Part shown: in pieces, positions 56,852-64,000 of the stretch
Layout: each line of letters opens with the position of its first letter
Position numbering within the stretch: position 1 is the first letter of the stretch
NCBI GenBank assembly: GCA_001630475.1
Contig: KV419407.1
Coordinates: 372,001-436,000, forward strand
Direction: 5' to 3'
DNA from: Sistotremastrum niveocremeum HHB9708
Taxonomy: Eukaryota > Basidiomycota > Agaricomycetes > Sistotremastrales > Sistotremastraceae
DNA length: 64,000 bases
The notes under the pieces: generated by a model
The model's input: the letters and a program-made list of their open reading frames with translations, nothing else
Database searches by the model: none
Told to the model about the DNA's origin: nothing
Program-made: the position numbers and the translations under genes

Positions 56852-58198
56852 ATGACAAGCCTGCAAGGCCTCGAACCACCTCTCAAATCAATTCTTCACA
56901 GGGAGCGAATAGCTCAGCTAATAGCACCTCTTCGTCGGGTCAGACCTCGAGTTCCGTTCTTTAAACTTGTTGCACATCGCCGACCCACATTGTGGGCCTT
57001 ATATCGTGGATTACTACGAAATGCACCCCATTCGCAGGTGAGATAGCCCTATAGAATACCTTAGGCCTCTCTCTGAGCTCTATTTAGATACGATGGCGTG
57101 TCGCCACCATGTTTCGCCAGAAACGGAGCGAGACAAGCCCAGCCGCAACTAAGACCTTTCTAACTCGGATGCATGAAGTAATTCATTCATAAGGCTCGCC
57201 CTCGGACTGTGTTCTGACGGGTTCAGTGGCTAGATCTCTTCATTCAGTGCAAAAGGGGAGATGATCGCCTGAATAGTGTCATGCAGCGATATGGTCGTAT
57301 GATCGCCGCTAAACGAGAGAAGGTGCAGATGATGGGAATTATGGTCAACGAATTCGTGGGTGTATTTCTCGTATTTCTGGCAATGTCAATCTTGCTTAGC
57401 CTCTTATCTAGAAATGGTTGGACAAGTTGCGCAATCGGCCAATAATGACAGGCGGATATTTACGAGCGTCGTACTTCAACCCGCCGCTGCCCAGGCTGAA
57501 TCCTCAACCCGATAAATTGAGCATGATGATCCGCGCTCGTAGACTTGCACGTTTTAGGAGGGTAGGACGAGCACAATCGTTTGCTGAAGCTATGTCACTT
57601 CTGCGTGTCGAGAGGATGTTCGAGGATCGGCTGGAAACAACTGCAAAGGAATTCGGACAGAAGTTTCGAAGTGTGTTCAGGCCGCGGGAAGCATGGGGTA
57701 TATTCAGAGCTATCTTTTCCATTACCTCTCTGACCTCTTGGTCCAGCTGCTCCTATAAATGTTGCCACCGCTGAACTCAATCGTAGTTTCGCGGCGGACG
57801 AGGCACGAAAGAGGATGACTTATACTCCCCAGATGCTGGAGACGATAAAGCAAGCCCGTCGAAACAAAATCGTGAATAAACGTAGGGAACGCTTCAATGC
57901 TAGGACAGGATTCTACTCTGCACGTATCATGACACGTATGCGTAAAGGACCTCCTGCCCCTGTACTGGCTATGATGACAGAGGAGGAGAAAAGAGATGAC
58001 GCTACAGCTCGTTCTCCTAGCCAAAGGGGCTACGTTCGCAGAGTCAAACAGAAGTTGGGAATGCGGGTCGATCCTCAGAGCTATGATGTTGAGGAAGGCG
58101 CACCAGGAAACCGCGAAAGACTCGAGCTTGAAGCGAAGAAAATCGAGGAATTTAATGAATGGAAGAGGGGGGTTGCTGAAAAACCAGACCTCTCGTAA
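56852..58198 (+). CDS. Large LYR-motif protein, probably mitochondrial
   Basis: About 360 residues in five or six exons. Starts MTSLQGLEPPLKSILHRERI; a basic segment (RRVRPRVPFFKLVAHRRP) precedes TLWALYRGLLRNAP, a good LYR tripeptide with the usual downstream basic residues. LYR proteins act in mitochondrial Fe-S cluster and complex assembly with acyl-ACP. After an intron come IRWRVATMFRQKRSETSPAA and WLDLFIQCKRGDDRLNSVMQ. The remaining 250 residues are Arg/Lys-rich helices (RARRLARFRRVGRAQSFAEA, RRNKIVNKRRERFNARTG). Most LYR proteins are about 90-150 residues, so the C-terminal extension is notable. It resembles what I would expect of a mitochondrial ribosome or assembly factor, but no match is claimed. 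TAA at 58196-58198. Confidence 0.7.
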
Positions 58199-58263
58199 TC
58201 ACTATTAATACGCTCTCGTAGCAAAATCGTCTACTGATCATTCTACTAATTTTTAGTCTGACG

Positions 58264-59551
58264 ATGAGTGGCATGCGTTTTGACATTGTTTTCAACTTTT
58301 CAATTTGTGTCATTATGTGCCCTGAGTCCCTGACACGCGCCTATTGCAACGGGAGCAAACCTTGCAATTGGATGTTGCTCTCCAGATCTGTATGCAACGG
58401 CTTGAAATCAAAGAGATGCTTTCACTTCCCAAAATCTCCTCTTTCTTTTCTACCACTCACCAAGCCTGCTAACCGGATCATAACTGCGAAACGCCCTCTA
58501 TCGTCCCAAACAATCGATGTTGCCAATGGCGCAGTAGCTCATAGTCCATCCCCTTGGTTGGTGGCTCTGACTTTCGTCGGTCTTCCGCTTTCTTTGTGGA
58601 TCTATAAATGCATGATGATGGTCTTGTTTCAACGAAAGATTATCTACATGGGTGAGGGATTTTCTACGAGACGGTACCTTTCTTATAATCCGAGAGCAGC
58701 ATATGTACCACCGGGAGCAAGAGATGAGGATCTCGACCTGAATGATCCAATACTCCGTGGTGTTCGCTGCGAAGTCGTCCAGATCCCCACCGGGCCTAAA
58801 TCTTCCATTGCTGGTATTGCATTCGAATCCAGCGGGTCGCAAATCTCTTCGAACCCGCCCTTGGTGATCATCTATTTCCAAGGTAGTCTTCAATTCCCTC
58901 AATGCAATTCTATCTGACCATAAGGCAGGCAACGCTGGAAATCCTTTAGGTCGCCTTCCTGTCTTCCGAAAACTGTGCGACGGTCTCTCGCCTCTCCCAG
59001 TCTCCATTCTCGCAGTCGCCCCAAGATCATACTGGAAATCAACTCCTCGACGGCCCTCCCAAAGTGGCATCACATCCGACTACGTAGCAGCATTGGAAGA
59101 AGCTCTCAGACGATGGCCTAATTCACTAATCTGCGTATATGGCCATTCCTTGGGGGCGTCCATCGCAGTCAATGTCCTCGACTCCTTATCCATCGATGAC
59201 TTTCCACAAGTTCAAGGACTTGTATTGGAGAATTCTTTCACGTCAGTGCCTGATATGGTATCAGCACTATACCCTGCGCGGTGGCTGCCATACCGCTATC
59301 TTGGGCGCTTTGTATGGGACAAATGGGATGCTCTCTCTGCGATGGAAAAATCAATGCCCAACTCGATTCTGAGTGTCGTGAAACAGAATGCCCTTATATT
59401 CTCTAGTGAAAAGGACGAGCTTGTGCCAACCTCCATGTCGCACAGTCTATATGACGGTGCCGCGCGAGGTGATGGCTCCAGAGCCAAACTCGTTTCTATT
59501 CGAGGGGCACTCCATGAGACGGCGTGGCAGAAAGAGCAATGGATTCAATAA
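58264..59551 (+). CDS. Membrane-anchored alpha/beta hydrolase
   Basis: A serine hydrolase of the alpha/beta fold with an N-terminal membrane segment, about 410 residues, two main exons. Nucleophile in CVYGHSLGASIAVNVL (G-x-S-x-G), acid in ALIFSSEKDELVPTSM and the His in SIRGALHETAWQ complete the triad. The anchor is SPWLVALTFVGLPLSLWIYK. The exon 1 end VIIYFQG joins NAGNPLGRLPVFRKL over a short intron near 58882-58931. The N-terminal 90 residues are Lys/Arg/Ser-rich and end in KRPLSSQ, which would fit mitochondrial import. Start is uncertain: ATG 58264 is the first in frame; 58366 (MLLSRSVCNGLK) is an alternative. The substrate is unknown. TAA at 59549-59551. Confidence 0.82.
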
Positions 59552-59679
59552 ATCAAGTCATATTGCACCCTTTTGTACAGAGATCGGAACAAAAATATAC
59601 AGGAAAAGTAAACATTACATCGTGCAGCCATCGTGGCCTGGGTGGCATCAATCGTGAATCAGCATGGCTTAAACAGAGT

Positions 59680-61975
59680 TTAAGCAGTCTCAGTAGTAAG
59701 ACGAGGCTTTTCGGCCATCGAGGAAGAATCAGGAGTACGGGCGGAGTTCTCTCCGTCTTCATCAATGATAGCAGAATCGTCACCACCACCCTCTTCGAAG
59801 GCAGTCTTGTGTTTCTCGAAGTGAGATCCGTGGTGCCTATGGCGACATTAGACCGATAAGAACGAAAGTATTCGGTCAATACTTACTCGGGGCCAATGAT
59901 AGTCATGAAGAGCGTAAAGGCTGCAACACAGCCAATGAAAATGCCTTGGACCTAGAATGCTGTCAGTAAAATCAACAACTGTTATCAAAGTCACTGCATA
60001 CCTTCGCGTAATCTGGGATGACTTTTCCGTTCAAAGTCGTGGTCTGGTGCTCTCCTCCAGCTGAAGAACACAAAGTCAGAACCATGCCAATCAAGAATCG
60101 CTCAGTACGCACTAGCTTCAATTTGAGCAGAGGCGGAAGACACCATCTAAAACGAATAGATTCAATAAGGATATTTTAGCAGGGATAAATCCTTTACGTT
60201 TCCAAGTTGATAGGCCAGTCCGGGGAACAGCGCGCGGAATGCAGGAGGAGAAAGCTCGGCGAGGAAAATGGGAATCTAGAACATATCATTATAAAGTGGT
60301 CACATCGTTGTTTCATAGGACTTACGACACCCCATGCTCCCTGGACGCCGACTTGAATGCAGAAAGCACCAGCAGCAAGCCCAGAGAAAGAACTGGGCAA
60401 GATCCAGAGAGGAATGAATGCTGCAACACCGTTAATGTATGAACCACCACACTGAAATCGACGTCACGGACCTCCGATAAGAAGGATAAATATACTATGC
60501 AGAAATGAGATATGCCAAGATGATTTAGGGAAATCACATACACAATAGTGAGTCGACGACCAAGATATTGACTAGCTGCACCAGCCATAATGCCGCCACT
60601 GCCCCATACGACATTAGTAATGCAATATCAAAAAACGCGTTGGCCACTCACGCGACCGCACCCTGTATGCTATGTGAGTGCGATAAAATTGAGAGAAGAT
60701 GGAAGACTTACACAGTTGCCGATTATAGTGGCGACGGTAGCATCGTGGACAGAAAATCCCTTTGTCTTCTCCATGTAGGTGGGATAAAGATCCTAACGAG
60801 GAAGGTGAGTGAGAACAAACAACGTTCACGAGTGTCCGTACCTGAGAACCGTGAGAAAGGAAATTGAAACCTATTTATAGCCACTTGAGCTGTCGATCAT
60901 AAACCCTATATGGGATCAATCTTACCACTCATGAGGAGAACCGCATAGATCCAGAGTTTCCAGTGAATGCGCAGCATGTGTCCCGTCTCGCGAACGAACA
61001 CTTTGGTCTTTCTCGAAGTTTGCATTCCGGATGCTTTGGCGGCGGCGCGAGCTCGGATGAAGACTTGGCTCTCGGGAAGCACAGCTCTAACAGCGGCAGC
61101 GAAGAACGAGATTCCACCTGCGGTCCAGAACAATGCACGCCATCCATGAGACGTCTTGGGCACGAGAAAGAGATTAATGACAGCGGCAATGAGGTAACCG
61201 ACCGCATAACCCTCTTGCAAGACCCCACTAGCAAGTCCACGGAGCTCGACAGGAAGGGATTCAAGCGCCGTCGCAGAAGCTAAGCCCCAAATACCACCCA
61301 TGGCAATACCGAATATCGACCTCAGCGCGAGGAATTGACTGAATGTAGTGACGAAACCGGTGCCGATCTCGAATACACAGCAGAATAGGAGATTGAAGAC
61401 GAGCGGCCATTTACGTCCGAAACGGTCAGAAAGCAACCCGAAGATGAGCTTCGAGAAGAATGTCAGAATTCATATGCGCGCGTCGGGATCCACGTAACAT
61501 ACCGCGCCAACGGATCTGAGATGAGTTTCATGTTAACGAAATGAGATGGAGAAAGATCGTATTGGACGCACCGGAACAACAATGTGAGGGTGATAGAGGT
61601 GGTCTAGTTATCTCCATGAGGCATGCACGCGTACGTCGACAGTAAGATGGACATACGATATCCGATGTGTTCTTGCCAAATTGCGTCGACAATGCAGTCA
61701 CAGACAATGAGACCTGAAGCTATGTCCAGCTCTGAAGATAGAAGATCACGGTGAACGCACGCTAAAGAAATCAATCGCGTCGCACGTCCAGGCGAGCACA
61801 CTGAGCAGCACGATGTAAGATGAGGATGTGAGACATGGCCAGGACCCGAGACATACCCAGCCCAGAACATGGCCCATTGGATGAGTGTAAGAGAACGAAT
61901 GGCTGCCCATAATGTGAGCGAGTCGACCGTCTTTTCTCTGCGAGGGATGAGGTTGCGCAGGAAGTAAGGGGCCAT
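59680..61975 (-). CDS. JEN1: JEN1-type monocarboxylate/proton symporter (MFS)
   Basis: A plasma-membrane importer of lactate, pyruvate or related acids, of the fungal Jen1 family, about 510 residues and 12 helices. ATG at 61973-61975 gives MAPYFLRNLIPRREKTVDSL. Family signatures are LAWTCDAIDFFSVSLSVTAL after the first intron, GALIFGLLSDRFGRKWPLVF, and NFLSHGSQDLYPTYMEK, which fits the Jen1 NxxSHxSQDxxPT motif. PVELRGLASGVLQEGYAVGY and PPAFRALFPGLAYQLGNMVS follow. The tail is acidic (DDSAIIDEDGENSARTPDSS), ending KPRLTTETA, TAA at 59680-59682. Many small exons (introns about 50 nt); some joins are approximate. Jen1 genes are often repressed by glucose in yeasts; I did not find a clear carbon-repression site. 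Same strand as the following transporter gene, not otherwise linked to it. Confidence 0.9.
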
Positions 61976-62250
61976 TGTGGTGGTGGGGAGAGCAGAGAAG
62001 GCGAGGACAGAGCTCAAGAACCATTTAGCGTGAGATGGAGATGACTACATAAGAAACGAAATGTGGAGTTGGGCCACGAGAACACAAGAACGCGGGGAAG
62101 GAGATCCGGAATCAATCACGGCTTCCCGGCTTCATCACGCTTGATCGTCTTCTCGGCAAGTTCCGGCGGCATCGATCAATGACGCTCACGCTAAGCACAG
62201 ATAGATCCATGTTTACTAAACTAGAAGATTATAGAGGAAGAACAAAGAGT

Positions 62251-64000
62251 CTAGGCAACAGGAGACTGGCAACCAAACGAAGACGCATGACTTCCATCCT
62301 TGAAGCCATTAATTATACCGAGGATACTGGAATAAGCTCCAAGTCCTGCGGTGGCAAGAGCGGCCATTCCGAACAACAAGTTGAACAACTTGAAGTACCA
62401 GTACTTGGTAATGGCACGCTTCCATCGGCTCCAGTTGCCCCAAGAGTCTACGCGAGGGCTCTCAGTCATACCAGGCTCATAAGGTCTGTCTCCCTCAATA
62501 GCATCGACGTGCATTTGGAATCCGAGGAACAGCAAAGGAGGGAAGCTGTAGGTGAACTGGAGAATGCACAGGGCGGCAACGATACCCGAGATGTTACTGA
62601 ACTGGGGAATGGCGCTGGCAATCTGTGCATGACGTTAGTCAATGGATCAATATTCGCACAAATGCGAATACGTACGACAAAAGCGAATGACCAGTAGCAA
62701 AGAACGGTGACGGTCCAGATGTAGCGGCCAGACTTGGACAACAACGAAGGGAAGCCGAAAAGCTCCTCGAGGACGTTGACGTACAAGACCTTGATACCAA
62801 TGTTTCCGTACAGGCCAGCTGCGATGAGGGCAGACAAGAAGGAAATGATGTTGGTGGCAGTCTGCCAGCCGAAAGTGGCAATACCCTGGTTGGCAGGGTT
62901 GACGGTGTATTGGCCCTGGAATGCGTAGACGAACTAAAGAGAGATGTCAGCTATCGGATAGATAAAGCGACGTTTTCAAACTTACTAATCCGAAGAGCAT
63001 GTACACGATGAAGATGAAGAGCTGGGCGAAGACCATTCCCTTCCAGAAGTCCCAAGGGCGGCGCATCTCAGCCATGAACTCAATGAAAAGCATGGCACCA
63101 CCGTAAGAGTACACGATCTGCATCACACCGACGATCTGGTTCGTGAAAGGGATGTGGATGACAGCAGAGTGGACGATGGGAACGGCATCAGCGGGAGAGT
63201 CAATGAGGCCAGATGCAACGGCAGCGACCAAGTTGGGTCCGGAGTGGGCAACAACACCCATCGTGCAGAACAAGACGATCAAGTTCATCCAGATGGCAAG
63301 GTTGGCGAGCCATCCGAAGTTGCGGAGAGAACGGATCTGGCCAATGACCATACCGACAACAGTCCAGCTAAAATATGTTTAGCAAAGATTTTACGCTATG
63401 GTAAAAGGTTGCTCACATGATGCAGAGTGCGCTGAAGCAGACTCTGTTCTTGGCGACTTGGGAAAGACCTTGACCATTGCCCAGAATGATGACGGCGACG
63501 TTGAACAACAACTGGATGCTCTGAAGAATGTTGATACCATGACGAACGATGGGGTTGTAGATGCGTCCTCCAAGATCACTGTGTCGTGTGATCAGTTGAA
63601 ATCTCGCTTATGGGCAAAACGAATCTACCTGTAAGTTTTGACGGGGTAACGAGCACTGTCCAGCTTAAGGTACATCCACCAGAGAAGGAAGCCAGTGTAG
63701 GCGGCGATGGCACCGAAGAAGAAGAAGATCAGACAACCAGAGACATAACCTGAAAAAATCACGCCATCAGTAAATAATTTTTTTACATCGACGTGTGGCA
63801 ACTTACCGAGTTGAGAGAAAGCCCATGGGGCAGAGTAGGGGCCGAGAATATCAGTGGTGATCAGGTAGAAGACAGAGACCCAGCCGGCGGTTCTCAAGGC
63901 ACGAGCAGCGGTATGTCGCTCGTCCTCAGAGACAATACGGGGTTCTGAGCCGTGCTTCTTGTCGGGGGGATAGGTATGGTCGGAGACGCTGTCGTCCTTC
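62251..64000 (-). CDS. AAAP-family amino-acid transporter, MTR-like (N-terminus cut)
   Basis: A proton-coupled amino-acid importer of the plasma membrane, of the AAAP/Aa_trans family (fungal mtr-like branch). The N-terminus lies beyond the window end; the visible part is about 490 residues. Visible: KHGSEPRIVSEDERHTAARA, WVSVFYLITTDILGPYSAPW, AYTGFLLWWMYLKLDSARYP, KTYGDLGGRIYN, ILGNGQGLSQVAKNRVCF, SAVIHIPFTNQIVGVMQIVY, YGGAMLFIEFMAEMRRPWDF and VLYVNVLEELFG. It ends HASSFGCQSPVA, TAG at 62251-62253. About 11 helices. Several introns of about 50 nt are spread along the gene. Substrate specificity cannot be read. Confidence 0.9.

Noticed and set aside
1-64000. Transposons, retroelements, CRISPR, rRNA and tRNA genes
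   Set aside because: I looked for terminal repeats, transposase or reverse-transcriptase motifs, repeat arrays and tRNA A/B boxes and found none convincing. A tRNA scan would be needed to be sure.

Overview
The window is a gene-dense stretch of nuclear DNA from a filamentous basidiomycete, most likely an agaricomycete. Supporting signs are 31 recognisable protein-coding genes in 64 kb, many introns of about 46-67 nt with GT..AG ends and CTNAY-like branch points, very short exons, intergenic gaps mostly under 600 nt, and fungal families (JEN1-type carboxylate permease, Rds1-like ferritin-fold protein, FCY1/FCY2, IPI1, SSS1, NOP12, PRP6, RSC9). I recognised no transposon, retroelement, CRISPR array, rRNA or tRNA gene. 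Exon boundaries were worked out by hand from reading frames, splice dinucleotides and protein-family fit. Boundaries given explicitly are the ones I traced; the others are approximate.

Layout. 0-11.4 kb: 3' end of an unknown + strand gene, a GDP-mannose pyrophosphorylase of bacterial ManC type, a fungal SPFH/band-7 protein, the ribosome-biogenesis factor NOP12, an AIM6-like phosphodiesterase, a zinc alcohol dehydrogenase and a small unknown protein. 11.9-14.1 kb: an NPC2/ML-domain lipid-transfer protein and a four-helix membrane protein. 14.1-15.6 kb: the longest stretch without a convincing gene. 15.6-18.8 kb: cytosine deaminase FCY1 and purine-cytosine permease FCY2, head to head on one 205-bp promoter. 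19-28.3 kb: two unknown membrane proteins, an atypical kinase-like protein, an Rds1-like protein and IPI1. 28.8-38.4 kb: amino-acid permease, a large LRR-DH-PH Rho exchange factor and SEC61-gamma. 38.5-49.5 kb: a PPR protein, glycine decarboxylase P-protein, a small membrane protein, RSC9 and a CoA-type Nudix hydrolase. 49.7-59.6 kb: PRP6, phosphopantetheine adenylyltransferase, an SNM1/Artemis-type nuclease, an LYR protein and an alpha/beta hydrolase. 59.6-64 kb: a JEN1-type monocarboxylate permease and an AAAP-family amino-acid transporter cut by the window end.

Most genes are housekeeping and not functionally linked to their neighbours. The exception is the FCY1-FCY2 pair, an uptake-plus-deamination module for cytosine salvage. 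CoA metabolism is represented twice within 6 kb (a Nudix CoA pyrophosphatase-like gene and phosphopantetheine adenylyltransferase), which may be chance. The most unusual gene is the ManC-type pyrophosphorylase, which resembles actinobacterial enzymes more than the fungal Psa1/Mpg1 type and carries a coiled-coil N-terminal extension on separate exons. Gene structure is also notable: 33+22-nt, 9-nt, 15-nt and 21-nt internal exons, terminal coding exons of 6 and 13 nt, and one GC-AG intron. I found no clear new multi-gene system.
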